Positions 1-8,115 of a stretch of 23,836 nucleotides of DNA are shown here, one piece after another. The notes under the pieces were generated by a model that saw nothing but the letters and a program-made list of their open reading frames with translations, was not told where the DNA came from and searched no databases. Every line of letters begins with the position of its first letter. Positions within the stretch are counted from its first letter, which is position 1. Source of the stretch: an uncultured bacterium (GTDB taxonomy: Bacteria > Krumholzibacteriota > Krumholzibacteriia > LZORAL124-64-63); NCBI GenBank assembly GCA_903847545.1, contig CAINDZ010000232.1:1-23836 (forward strand), read 5' to 3'. A program made the position numbers and the translations under genes.

Positions 1-1075
1 CCGCCGCGCCGCCGGGCTGGCGCGCCAGGGCCCGCCAGCGCCGGACCAGCATCCACAGGCCCGCGAAGACGAAACCCTGCCCGAGGAGCAGGCCGGGCAG
101 GCCCCAGATGGCGGCCATGTGCGGGATGTTGCTGTGCAGGTGGCCGAAGTAGAGGCCGTCCGCGCTCGTGTAGTACCGGGGGCTGATCTCTTTCAGGTCG
201 CGGTCGCCGACGCCGGTGAGCGGATGCTTCTTCACCATGTTCCAGCCGCCCCGCCACATCTCCAGGCGCAGCGTGGTGTTCTTGTCGGACGTCAGGTAGG
301 ACGGGGTGAGCCGGTTCCACGGCGGCCTGGACATGTACCGCTCGCCCTGCAGCGCCACCAACACGACGACCAGCACCATGGCGACGGCGAAGCCCGCGAA
401 CAGGCGCGGGCGGATCACCAGCAACAGCGCGCCGACGCCCGCCAGCAGGCCGGTTTCCGCGCTGCGCGTCATGATCATGACGACGCCCACCAGCAGCGGC
501 GCCAGCGCCAGCGCCAGGCCCCACCGCAGGCGGCGGCTGGTGCCGGGCGCCACGAGGAAGCCGAGGCCGCACAGGACGCCCATCATGAGCAGGCAGCCGC
601 TGGTCATGGGATTGAAGGCGCCGGTCATGCGTTCCCGGAACAGGCCGCCTGTCCGCACGACGAGCATGACCTGGTCGTACAGGCAGGTGGCCAGGGCGCC
701 GGCCAGCAGGCAGGCCAGCATCGTGCGGCGTCGCTTCTCGGTGGCGGCGCACGCGGCCGCCACCCAGATGGCGGTGAACAGGTAGAACCTCTTGTAGAAC
801 ACGGCCGACTGCGCGGCATCCGTCGAGAACGGGATCATCAGCAGGGCCCAGGCGGCGAGCAGCGCCGCGGGCCTTTCCAGGCCGGTGACCGGCGGCGCCT
901 CGTGACGGAACACCCAGCGGTAGAGCAGGGCCAGCAGGGCCAGCCCCAGCGCCAGCTGGCTGACGGCGATCGACAGGTAGCCCGCCGTGAGCATCAGCAG
1001 GAGGAATCCCGACTGCCAGGTGGAAGCCGGTCGGCGCAGCCTGGGCATGCCGCGGGTGCCTGCAACTGGGGGCAC
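1..1075 (-). CDS. O-antigen ligase/polymerase family membrane protein (Wzy_C type), 3' end cut by the window
   Basis: A minus-strand frame stays open from 1075 to the window edge (358 codons), so the C-terminus is missing. The start is taken as GTG at 1075 because GGAG lies 8 nt upstream (1084-1087); an in-frame ATG at 1048 is the alternative. The protein is a chain of hydrophobic helices separated by short basic loops. Near the truncated end is a large polar loop with an arginine-rich stretch ending in GGWNMVKKHPLTGVGDRDL, then GHLHSNIPHMAAIWGLPGLL. This is the W..P.tGvG / His-containing loop pattern of the O-antigen ligase (WaaL/Wzy_C) superfamily. Such enzymes join undecaprenyl-linked glycans to lipid A core, protein or another repeat at the periplasmic face of the inner membrane. 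Ligase and polymerase members cannot be told apart from sequence alone. It is transcribed divergently from the flippase operon, which supports a role in the same polysaccharide pathway. Confidence 0.85.
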   Translation of the reverse strand, partial: MPPVAGTRGMPRLRRPASTWQSGFLLLMLTAGYLSIAVSQLALGLALLALLYRWVFRHEAPPVTGLERPAALLAAWALLMIPFSTDAAQSAVFYKRFYLFTAIWVAAACAATEKRRRTMLACLLAGALATCLYDQVMLVVRTGGLFRERMTGAFNPMTSGCLLMMGVLCGLGFLVAPGTSRRLRWGLALALAPLLVGVVMIMTRSAETGLLAGVGALLLVIRPRLFAGFAVAMVLVVVLVALQGERYMSRPPWNRLTPSYLTSDKNTTLRLEMWRGGWNMVKKHPLTGVGDRDLKEISPRYYTSADGLYFGHLHSNIPHMAAIWGLPGLLLGQGFVFAGLWMLVRRWRALARQPGGAA

Positions 1076-1144
1076 GGTGGTCTCTCCGGATCCTTGGGTG
1101 GGGGGAACCCGACGCCCCTGGCGGCCGGGCTCGGCGGCGCCGGA

Positions 1145-1174
1145 ATGCTAGCAGTTGGGATCCCGCGGCAGCAA
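1145..1174 (-). promoter_or_regulatory. candidate sigma70-type promoter for the O-antigen ligase gene
   Basis: On the minus strand, TTGCTG (1174-1169) and TAGCAT (1150-1145) are separated by 18 nt. Transcription would begin near 1138, about 60 nt before the GTG start. The match is by eye to the E. coli consensus; sigma specificity in this organism is unknown. Confidence 0.4.
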
Positions 1175-1231
1175 TCGATAGTTTCCAGCCGGATGGCCGG
1201 CGCCCGCGCGGGCGCGCCCGAAAAAGGACAG

Positions 1232-1262
1232 GGCGAATCGGCGCTTGTGTTGTAAATTCGCC
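1232..1262. repeat. inverted repeat in the divergent polysaccharide promoter region
   Basis: GGCGAAT (1232-1238) and ATTCGCC (1256-1262) are perfect inverted copies around a 17-nt spacer containing the AT-rich stretch TTGTAAAT. It lies about 50 nt upstream of the flippase start, in one of the few AT-rich patches of the window. It could be an operator or part of a plus-strand promoter. A 7-bp repeat can also occur by chance. Confidence 0.3.
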
Positions 1263-1312
1263 AACGCGTCGGCAAGCGAGGTACAGAGTCAGCTTCGGGA
1301 CGGGAACGGGTG

Positions 1313-2545
1313 ATGTTCAGGAACTCCCTGTGGAATGCGTTGGGCCTGGTCATTCCCAGCCTGTTCGCCATACCCGCAATGGCCGTGATCGCCCGCATCC
1401 TGGGTGTCGAGAAGTTCGGCATCTTCATGTTGACGTTCTCGGCGCTCGGCTACGCCGGCATCTTCGACGGGGGCCTGACCCGCGCCGTCATCCGTTCGGT
1501 CGCCATGAACGACGACAACGATGCGCACAATCGCGAGATCGTCGGGACGGCGGGCTATGCCGTCATCGTGATGGGCGCCGTCGGGACGCTGGCCGTCTAC
1601 GTCGCGGCGCGGCGGATCGCCCTCCTGCTCAACGTCTCGCCGGAAGTCCTCGGCGACACGGTCGAGGCTCTGCGGATCTCGGCGCTCGTCATCCCGGTCT
1701 ACCTGCTGAGCCTGGTCTGGTTCGCCTACCTCGAGGGCAAGCAGCAGTTCGTGAAGCTGAGCGTCCTGAAGACCATCACCGGGCTGTTCCTGACGGTGCT
1801 GCCGGTCGCGGCGGTGCTGGTGAAGCCGACGCTCTCGGCGGCGCTGGCCGGCCTGCTCGTCGCCCGGGTCGCCACGCTGGCCTTCGCTTATCGTCCGTGC
1901 CGCACGGGACTGGGCGCCGGCGTCTTCCATTTCAAGCGGCAGACGCTGCACGATCTCTTCCGCTTCGGGGGCTGGATCGCCGTCTCGAACGTGGTCAGCC
2001 CGCTGATGGGGTACGTCGACCGGTTCGTCCTGTCCAACCTGCTGGGCGCCGCCCGCGTGGCCTTCTACGCGGCGCCCTCGGAGGCGGTCTCGCGGATGTC
2101 GGTCATTCCCGGGGCCGTGGCGCGCACGATCTTCCCGATGTTCAGCAAGCAGCAGGATGCCTCCGCCGGCACGGCCCGCGCCGCCTCGCGCGGCCTGCTC
2201 CTGGTCTGCACGGCGATCGCCGTCCCGCTCTTCGCGGGCGCGCACTGGTTCCTGACGGTGTGGCTGGGCCCACAGTACGGTGACGAATCCGCCGTCGTCC
2301 TGCGCATCCTGCTGGTCGGGTTCATGTTCAACGCCGTCAGCCAGGTGCCGTATTCGCGCATCCAGGCGCTGGGGAAATCGCGGGCCACGGCGACCCTGCA
2401 CCTGGTCGAGTTGCTGCCGTACCTCGCGCTGCTCGTGGTCCTGGTCCGCGAGTACGGACTGGTCGGCGCGGCCGTCGCCTGGGCCGTGCGCGTGTTCGCG
2501 GACTTCCTGGCGCTCCAGGTCATGGCGCGAAGGCTGGTGAAATAG
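1313..2545 (+). CDS. Wzx-like oligosaccharide flippase (polysaccharide biosynthesis/MATE-fold family)
   Basis: This 410-residue protein is almost entirely hydrophobic, with about 12 predicted membrane helices and no soluble domain. It begins with FRNSLWNALGLVIPSLFAIP and continues with ILGVEKFGIFMLTFS, the typical first two helices of Wzx/RfbX flippases. Later features are the conserved GYVDRFVLSNLLG region and paired helices near the C-terminus. Flippases of this family turn undecaprenyl-diphosphate-linked oligosaccharide units from the cytoplasmic to the periplasmic leaflet. ATG 1313 directly follows an in-frame GTG at 1310, so the start could be either; no strong Shine-Dalgarno is visible. 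It is first in a five-gene operon, and the next gene begins 3 nt after the stop. Length (about 410) is normal for the family. Substrate specificity cannot be read from the sequence. Confidence 0.9.
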   Translation: MFRNSLWNALGLVIPSLFAIPAMAVIARILGVEKFGIFMLTFSALGYAGIFDGGLTRAVIRSVAMNDDNDAHNREIVGTAGYAVIVMGAVGTLAVYVAARRIALLLNVSPEVLGDTVEALRISALVIPVYLLSLVWFAYLEGKQQFVKLSVLKTITGLFLTVLPVAAVLVKPTLSAALAGLLVARVATLAFAYRPCRTGLGAGVFHFKRQTLHDLFRFGGWIAVSNVVSPLMGYVDRFVLSNLLGAARVAFYAAPSEAVSRMSVIPGAVARTIFPMFSKQQDASAGTARAASRGLLLVCTAIAVPLFAGAHWFLTVWLGPQYGDESAVVLRILLVGFMFNAVSQVPYSRIQALGKSRATATLHLVELLPYLALLVVLVREYGLVGAAVAWAVRVFADFLALQVMARRLVK

Positions 2546-2548
2546 GCC

Positions 2549-3721
2549 ATGTCGTACCTGTTGTTCGGCACCCTGATCGTCCTGATCGTGCTGGGGATCG
2601 GCGCCGCGCGACGCATCTCGCTGTATTCGCCGTTGATGATCAGCGCCCTGGTCTGGCAGTTCGTCTTCGCATGCGGCCTCCTGGTCGGCAACCACTTCTA
2701 CCCGGTGACCGACCGCGCCTTCGTGCTGTGGCTGGTCTGGTTCCTGGTCTCGAGCACGGCCTACTTCTTCCTTTCGGACCAGCCGCCGGAAGCCGGCGCG
2801 GCCGAGTGCCGCCGCCTGCCGCTCGACTATTCGCTGGCCCTGGTCGCGCTGATCCTCTGGCTGGCCTACCAGATCCGGGCTGTGGGCAGCGCGGGGCCCG
2901 CGCAGTTCCTCTCGAACCTGCGCCTGTCCGCCAACGACAACGCGGGCCTGACGTCGCTCAGGTTCGTGGACCGTTTCTATCCCTGGGTCTTCGCGCTGTT
3001 CATCTTCGAGCACGTCAACGCGCGCGCCGGGAACCGGCGGCTGCGGTTCCTGCTCTGGTTCCTGATGATGCAGTTCACCATGGCGACGATGGGGAAGCTG
3101 ACGGCCCTGACCCCGATCCTGGCGTGGGCGGTGATCAAGGGCGTTCGCGGCGGTCTTCCGTTGCGCAAGCTGGCGGTGCTGGTGCCGGCGATCTTCTGCC
3201 TGCTCATCGGGCTCCACCTGGCGAGGGCGCTCGTGGGCGAGAAGACGGAGATCGGGACGTTCCTGGGCCTCTATGTCTACTCGCCGCTGGTCGCGCTGGG
3301 CTACATGGCGACGCCCCACGACCTTCCCTTCGGCGCCCACACGTTCCGCTTCGTCTATGCGCTGTGGCACGCGCTGGCGGGGGGCGCGCAGCCGGTGGAG
3401 GTGGTGCAGGGCTACGTCGCCGTGCCGCTGCCGACGAACGTGTACACGGTCATCCAGCCGTTCGCGCTCGATTTCGGCGTCGTCGGCGTGGCGCTCGGCG
3501 CGGCCATTTACGGCGTGTTCTTCAGCCTCCTGTTCCGGCTGGCCCGGCTGAACGGCCAGCTGTCGCTGATCCTCTATGCCGGCTTCTCGATGGCCCTGGT
3601 CGGGCAGTTCATCGGCGAGTTCATGTTCACGATGTTCTCGGGGCAGCTGCAGTTCGTCATTGCTGCAGTGCTGGTCGTCTCACAGTCGCGGCGGGTGCCG
3701 GCGCAGGCGAAGGCGGTCTGA
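2549..3721 (+). CDS. Wzy-like O-antigen/oligosaccharide repeat-unit polymerase
   Basis: A 390-residue multi-pass membrane protein with roughly 10-12 hydrophobic helices. It resembles the O-antigen polymerase family through RRISLYSPLMISALVWQ near the N-terminus, DRFYPWVFALFIFEHVNAR in the middle, the loop motif VYSPLVALGY, and PTNVYTVIQPFALDFG before the last helices. Wzy enzymes polymerise undecaprenyl-linked repeat units in the periplasm by block transfer. It starts 3 nt after the flippase stop and ends directly against the GT2 gene, so translation is probably coupled. Flippase plus polymerase indicates a Wzx/Wzy-dependent pathway; no Wzz chain-length regulator is present in the window. A degenerate relative lies at 6818-8010. 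The family is inferred from pattern and context, because Wzy proteins diverge strongly. Confidence 0.85.
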   Translation: MSYLLFGTLIVLIVLGIGAARRISLYSPLMISALVWQFVFACGLLVGNHFYPVTDRAFVLWLVWFLVSSTAYFFLSDQPPEAGAAECRRLPLDYSLALVALILWLAYQIRAVGSAGPAQFLSNLRLSANDNAGLTSLRFVDRFYPWVFALFIFEHVNARAGNRRLRFLLWFLMMQFTMATMGKLTALTPILAWAVIKGVRGGLPLRKLAVLVPAIFCLLIGLHLARALVGEKTEIGTFLGLYVYSPLVALGYMATPHDLPFGAHTFRFVYALWHALAGGAQPVEVVQGYVAVPLPTNVYTVIQPFALDFGVVGVALGAAIYGVFFSLLFRLARLNGQLSLILYAGFSMALVGQFIGEFMFTMFSGQLQFVIAAVLVVSQSRRVPAQAKAV

Positions 3722-4690
3722 ATGTCGTCCAGGGCAAGGATCGCCGTCGTGGTCGTCAACTGGAACGCAGGGGACCGGCTCGGGGCCTGCCTCGATTCCA
3801 TCGCCGCGCACGGCGACGGCCTGGTCTCGCAGGTCATCGTCGTCGACAACGGGTCCAGCGACGGCTCCGCGGCCGGCCTCGAGGCGCGACCCGGCGTCAC
3901 GCTGGTCAGGGCCGGCGCCAACCTCGGGTTCGGGCGGGCCTGCAACCTCGGCGCGCGCCAGGCCGCCGCGGGCGACCTGCTGCTCTTCCTCAACCCCGAC
4001 GCGGCCCTGCATGCCGGCACGCTCGCCGCCGTGGCGACCTGCCTGGACGCGCCGGCCAACGCACGCGTGGGCATCTGCGGCGTGCAGCTGGTGGACGAGA
4101 CCTGGAGCGTGGCCCGGAGCTGTTCCCGGCTGCCGCGCGTGGCCGGGCTCCTGGCGCAGTCGTCGGGCTTGGACCGGCTGTTCCCGCGGCTGGGCCAGGC
4201 GATGGTCGAATGGGACCACGCCGCGACGCGGGACGTGGAGCAGGTGATCGGCGCCTTCTTCCTCGTGCGCCGCGCGCTGTTCGAGTCGCTGCAGGGATTC
4301 GACGAACGCTTCTTCGTCTACTACGAGGAAGTGGACTTCTCGCTGCGCGCGCGCGACGCCGGCTGGCGGAGCCTGTACCTCGCCGACGTCCAGGCCTTCC
4401 ACGCGGGCATGGGCACCACGGCGCAGGTCAAGGCGCGGCGGCTGTTCTACCTGCTGCGCAGCCGCCTGCTGTACGCGGGCAAGCACTTTTCCCGGCCCGG
4501 CGCCGTGGCGGTGGCGCTAGGCGCGCTGCTCGTGGAACCGCTTGCGCGGACGGTGCTGGCGCTGGCGCGGGGCTCCTGGTCCGGCGTGAGGGAGACGTGG
4601 GCGGCCTGCGGCCTGCTGTGGCGCTGGCTGCTGGCCGGCCGTCCGCCGGAAGGACCGGGCGCCGGCGCGCACGGGGCGCACCATGCCTAG
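3722..4690 (+). CDS. glycosyltransferase family 2 (rhamnosyltransferase-like) with C-terminal membrane anchor
   Basis: This 322-residue GT-A enzyme shows the full family 2 pattern. It opens with VVVVNWNAG (9-17), the nucleotide-binding VVDNGSSDGS (40-49) and ANLGFGRACNLG (66-77). The metal-binding DxD-equivalent is NPDA (91-94), and the acceptor/base region is YYEEVDFSLRARDAGW (200-215), followed by FHAG (227-230). The layout matches WbbL-type rhamnosyltransferases, which add a sugar from dTDP-rhamnose or a similar donor to a lipid-linked acceptor at the cytoplasmic face. A hydrophobic stretch around 259-283 probably anchors it in the membrane. ATG 3722 follows the polymerase stop directly, with AAGG 8 nt upstream (3710-3713). 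Its last 8 nt overlap the next gene. The donor sugar is not determinable. Confidence 0.92.
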   Translation: MSSRARIAVVVVNWNAGDRLGACLDSIAAHGDGLVSQVIVVDNGSSDGSAAGLEARPGVTLVRAGANLGFGRACNLGARQAAAGDLLLFLNPDAALHAGTLAAVATCLDAPANARVGICGVQLVDETWSVARSCSRLPRVAGLLAQSSGLDRLFPRLGQAMVEWDHAATRDVEQVIGAFFLVRRALFESLQGFDERFFVYYEEVDFSLRARDAGWRSLYLADVQAFHAGMGTTAQVKARRLFYLLRSRLLYAGKHFSRPGAVAVALGALLVEPLARTVLALARGSWSGVRETWAACGLLWRWLLAGRPPEGPGAGAHGAHHA

Positions 4691-5792
4691 TCCCATCCGC
4701 ATCCTGGCCCTGACGAAATACGGCGGCCTGGGGGCGTCCTCGCGGCTGCGGTTCCTGCAGTACTTGCCGGGGCTCGCGCAGGCCGGCGTCGCCGTCACGG
4801 TGCAATCGCTGCTGTCGGACGCGCAGCTGCAGGCCCGGTACCGCGACGGCGGCTATGGGCCGTGGTCTCTGGCGCGCGCGTACGGGGACCGCTGCCGGGC
4901 CCTGCTGGCGCGGCGGCGGTTCGACGTGCTGTGGATCGAGAAGGAAGCCCTGCCGTGGTGGCCGCTGTGGCTCGAGTCGGCGCTGCTGCGGGGCGTCCCG
5001 TACGTGCTGGACTACGACGATGCCGTGTTCCACGCCTACGACAGGCACCGCAGCGCGGCGGTGCGGCGCCTCTTCGGCCGCCGGCTGGACGGGCTGATGG
5101 CCGGGGCCGCGCTCGTCCTGTGCGGCAACGACTACCTGGCGCGGCGCGCGCGCGCCGCCGGCGCCCCGCGGGTGGAGATCCTGCCGACGGTGATCGACCT
5201 CGACCGCTATCCCTGCGGGTCGCCGGAGGCGCCGTTGCCGCGCGGCGGCGGCGAGCCGCCGCGCATCGCCTGGATCGGATCGCCGTCGACCGCGCCGTAC
5301 CTGCAGGTCATCGGCGAGCCGCTGCGCGCGCTGGCCGTGCGCCGGCCGTTCACGCTGCGCGTCATCGGCGGGGGCGTGGTGGACCTGCCCGGCGTGCCCA
5401 TCGAGATCATGCCGTGGACGGAGGACACCGAAGTCGCGCGGCTGCGCGCGTGCGACGTGGGCGTCATGCCGCTCGTGGACTCCCCCTGGGAGCAGGGCAA
5501 GTGCGGCTACAAGCTGATCCAGTACATGGCGTGCGGCCTGCCGGTCGTCGCATCGCGGGTCGGCGTCAATGCGGAGATCGTCGAGCCCGGCGTGAACGGA
5601 TTCCTGGCCGAGACCCCGGCCGAGTGGGAGGACGCCCTCGGGCGCCTGCTGGCCGACGCGGACCTGCGGTCGGGCCTGGGTCGGGCCGGGCGGCGCCGCG
5701 TGGAACAGGCGTATTGCGTGCAGCAGGCGGGGCCGCGACTCGCCGCCTGTTTGCGCAGCGCACCCGGGACGAAGGAGGATGGCGCATGCTGA
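4683..5792 (+). CDS. glycosyltransferase family 4 (GT-B fold)
   Basis: A 369-residue GT-B glycosyltransferase. The N-terminal acceptor half starts with IRILALTKYGGLGASSRLR (5-23) and contains VLDYDDAVFH (108-117), a motif common in GT4 enzymes of O-antigen clusters. The C-terminal donor half contains RIAWIGSPSTAPYL (194-207) and the nucleotide-sugar site EQGKCGYKLIQYMACGLPVV (270-289). That site corresponds to the E-x7-E region of GT4 enzymes, although the second glutamate is replaced by glutamine or tyrosine in this subfamily's GKCGxKLxQYMA form. It would transfer a sugar to the growing lipid-linked oligosaccharide in the cytoplasm. The start overlaps the GT2 stop by 8 nt and the end overlaps the methyltransferase start by 7 nt, indicating translational coupling. 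Confidence 0.92.
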   Translation: MPSPIRILALTKYGGLGASSRLRFLQYLPGLAQAGVAVTVQSLLSDAQLQARYRDGGYGPWSLARAYGDRCRALLARRRFDVLWIEKEALPWWPLWLESALLRGVPYVLDYDDAVFHAYDRHRSAAVRRLFGRRLDGLMAGAALVLCGNDYLARRARAAGAPRVEILPTVIDLDRYPCGSPEAPLPRGGGEPPRIAWIGSPSTAPYLQVIGEPLRALAVRRPFTLRVIGGGVVDLPGVPIEIMPWTEDTEVARLRACDVGVMPLVDSPWEQGKCGYKLIQYMACGLPVVASRVGVNAEIVEPGVNGFLAETPAEWEDALGRLLADADLRSGLGRAGRRRVEQAYCVQQAGPRLAACLRSAPGTKEDGAC

Positions 5793-6667
5793 AGGCCGTG
5801 GTGGGATTGCTCAGGTCGGGCGGCCTCGAGGGCGTGGCGGGCGCAGCCTGGCGGCGCCTGCGACCGACCCGGCTGGCCGCGTTCGGGGAACTGCGCGCGT
5901 CGTTCCAGGCGCGGGTCGGCCTGGAACTGGGCGGGCCCAGCCCGCTCTTCGGCCCGCGCGGCGCCATCCCGGTCTACCCGCTGGCGGCACGCATCGACAA
6001 CTGCAACTTCGCGGCGCACACGGTCTGGGAAGGGGCGATCACGGCCGGCGACAGCTTCGTGTTCAACCCGGCGGTCGCGCCCGGCCGCCAGTTCGTCGGC
6101 GAGGCGGGCAGCCTTGAGTTCATCTCCGACGCCGCCTACGACTTCGTCCTGTCCTCGCACTGCCTCGAGCACCTGGCGAACCCGCTGCGGGGCCTGGCCG
6201 AATGGACGCGCGTGCTGAAGGATGACGGAAACCTGGTGCTCGTCGTGCCGCACAAGGACGGCACCTTCGACCATCGCCGGCCGACGACGACGCTCGCGCA
6301 CCTGGTCGAGGACCGCGATTGCGGCGTCGACGAGGGCGACCTCACGCACATGGACGAGATCCTCCGCCTGCACGACCTCGCGCGTGATCCCGGCGCCGGC
6401 GATGCGCGCGCGTTCGCGGAACGATCGCGGGACAACCTCCGGAACCGCTGCCTGCACCACCATGTGTTCGACACCCGCAGCACCGTCGGCGTGGTCGCGC
6501 ACCTGGGCCTCCAGGTCCTGGCCGTGCAGGCGTTCCGGCCGTTCCACATCGCGGTCATCGCGCGCAAGCCGGCCGCCGGCGCGCGCGTGGACAACACCCG
6601 GTTCACCGACCCCGCGTCGGCGCCCGCGTGGCGCAGCCCGTTCCCTTCGGACCGGGGCGCCCGGTAA
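5786..6667 (+). CDS. class I SAM-dependent methyltransferase of the polysaccharide locus
   Basis: A 293-residue class I methyltransferase. The SAM-binding loop is the variant LELGGPSPLF (46-55) in place of a classical GxGxG, followed by IPVYPLAARIDNCNF. The acidic/post-II region is DAAYDFVLSSHCLEHLANPL (115-134) and motif III is LKDDGNLVLVVPHKDGTFDH (144-163). This arrangement is typical of methyltransferases in capsule and O-antigen clusters, which methylate sugars or cap a chain; the target is unknown. ATG 5786 is chosen because AAGGAGG (5772-5778) lies 7 nt upstream; the nearby ATG at 5779 is in the wrong frame. It overlaps the GT4 stop and is the last gene before a strong hairpin, so it closes the operon. 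The C-terminal 40 residues are polar, proline/arginine-rich and probably disordered. Confidence 0.88.
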   Translation: MLKAVVGLLRSGGLEGVAGAAWRRLRPTRLAAFGELRASFQARVGLELGGPSPLFGPRGAIPVYPLAARIDNCNFAAHTVWEGAITAGDSFVFNPAVAPGRQFVGEAGSLEFISDAAYDFVLSSHCLEHLANPLRGLAEWTRVLKDDGNLVLVVPHKDGTFDHRRPTTTLAHLVEDRDCGVDEGDLTHMDEILRLHDLARDPGAGDARAFAERSRDNLRNRCLHHHVFDTRSTVGVVAHLGLQVLAVQAFRPFHIAVIARKPAAGARVDNTRFTDPASAPAWRSPFPSDRGAR

Positions 6668-6684
6668 CGCACCCGGCCGGCGAT

Positions 6685-6714
6685 CGCCCGCTGCCGGCGG
6701 ACGCGCAGCGGGCG
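6685..6714 (+). terminator. strong hairpin ending the polysaccharide operon
   Basis: CGCCCGCTGC (6685-6694) pairs perfectly with GCAGCGGGCG (6705-6714), giving a 10-bp GC-rich stem with a 10-nt loop, 18 nt after the methyltransferase stop. No T-tract follows, so it is either a non-canonical terminator or an mRNA 3' stabiliser. Confidence 0.55.
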
Positions 6715-6817
6715 CATTGACGGCGCTCGCGCGACGCACCACCTTGGCCCGGCGGCCGGGGCGGGATTGTCGGGCGGTTGGGGAGCATGGGCGGCTCACT
6801 TCACTTTCCCCATCGCG

Positions 6818-8010
6818 ATGGCCTCGCCGGGGTCCGCGGACGCGGTGGCATTCCTGCTGACTGGCATCTCAATTTGCCTTCTTGTTGCCGGCGTGGGCCG
6901 CGGCCGGCGGGCATCGCTCTACTCACCGTTGATGCTGAGCGCGGCGGTCTGGCTGTTGGTCTTCGTCAGCGGCCTCCTGTTCGGCAGCCGGTTCTACCCA
7001 TTGACGGGACGCGCCATCCTGGGCTGGCTGCTCTGGTTCTGGACGTCAAGCCTAGTCTAACTGCTGATCGCCGTGCCTAATGGGCTGCCGCAGCACCGGC
7101 GACTTCGGCGGATCCCGCTGCACTACACGCCGCTGCTGTTCTTCCTGCTTGCCTGGTTGGTGAACGACATTCGCTCGGTCGGGTTGACGGGTCCCGCCAA
7201 CTTCTTCTTCAATTTGCGCCTCGACGCCGCCCAGAACGTCGGGTTCGCGAAGCTCGGCCTGCTTGAAAGGCTCTATCCGTGGGCGTTCGCCTTGTTCGTA
7301 TTCGAACAGGTCAACGCCGGGCGCGGCAACCGCCTGCGCCGGTATCTCCTGTGGGGAGTGATGGTCCTGTACGCAGTCGCCACCATGGCGAAGTTCGGAC
7401 TGCTGACACCCATATAGGCATGGGGTATCATCAGGAGCATGGGGGAGGGCTGCCCCGACGCCGCTCGCTGCTGGCCGGGCCGGTCATCCTGGCGTTGATG
7501 GTCGCGTTCCAGTTCGCCCGCGACGTGAAGGCGGAACAGTTCTCGCTGGCCAGGATCTTCGGGGGCTACACCTACTCGCCGCTGGTCGCGTTCGGGTACC
7601 TGCGCGAGGCGGCGATCGATACGCCCTTCGGAGCCCATGTCTTCCGATTGGCCTATGTCCTGTACGATGCCGTGCTGGGTGGCGCCAAGCCGGTCGGCTC
7701 GCTGCAGTCGATGATCGCGGTGCCGGTGTGGACCAATGTGTACACCATCATGCGGCCGTTCTGGCTCGATTTCGGCCTGCCGGGCGTGGTGGCGGGGGCG
7801 GCCGTGTTCGGGATCCTCTTCGGAGGCCTTTATCGCCTGGCGCAGGCGGGACGACAATGGGCGCTCATGCTCTACGCGGGGCTGGCCATCGTCATCGTGG
7901 GGCAGTTCTTCGAGGATCTCCTGTTCACCACCCTCGCCGGCCAGTTGCAGTTCACGGCTGCCGCCTGTTTCCTGGCTGCGCTTTCCCGGCCCGCGGGCGA
8001 AGATCCGTGA
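6818..8010 (+). pseudogene. broken second Wzy-like polymerase (two nonsense codons and one frameshift)
   Basis: Joined across its lesions, this region reads as a full-length relative of the intact polymerase at 2549-3721, in the same order from SLYSPLM through TYSPLVAFGY, TNVYTIMRPFWLDFG and the final GQLQFTAA. By eye about half of the residues are identical over the last 130. Three lesions interrupt it. TAA at 7058-7060 falls where the intact copy has tyrosine (STAYFF). TAG at 7415-7417 falls where it has leucine (LTPIL). A one-base loss near 7448-7450, where GGLP is conserved, shifts the frame. The start is taken as ATG 6818 by alignment; no strong ribosome site is visible. The sequence looks less GC-rich than its neighbours and lies outside the operon hairpin. 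It could be an acquired or displaced polymerase that has decayed. Assembly errors are possible but three in 400 nt is many. Confidence 0.85.
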
Positions 8011-8115
8011 ACCGGGTGCCGGGGCGATGGAGATGATGGGGTCGGCGCGTCACAGGCTCCCGGTCGCGGCCTGTGGGACGCGGAGGTGCTGCCGTGTGAC
8101 CGGAAGTGGAACTTC

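Noticed and set aside
119..1255. Plus-strand open frame of 378 codons at the left edge
   Set aside because: A His/Gln/Arg-rich shadow of the minus-strand O-antigen ligase gene, extending into the divergent promoter region.
1289..3370. Minus-strand open frame of 693 codons opposite the flippase and polymerase
   Set aside because: A composition-driven shadow of two membrane protein genes with clear family patterns.
6767..7417. Two small separate genes (6767-7060 and 7073-7417) plus a third at 7279-8010
   Set aside because: They are consecutive pieces of one polymerase. The first two are in the same frame, separated only by a stop codon, and the third follows a one-base shift.
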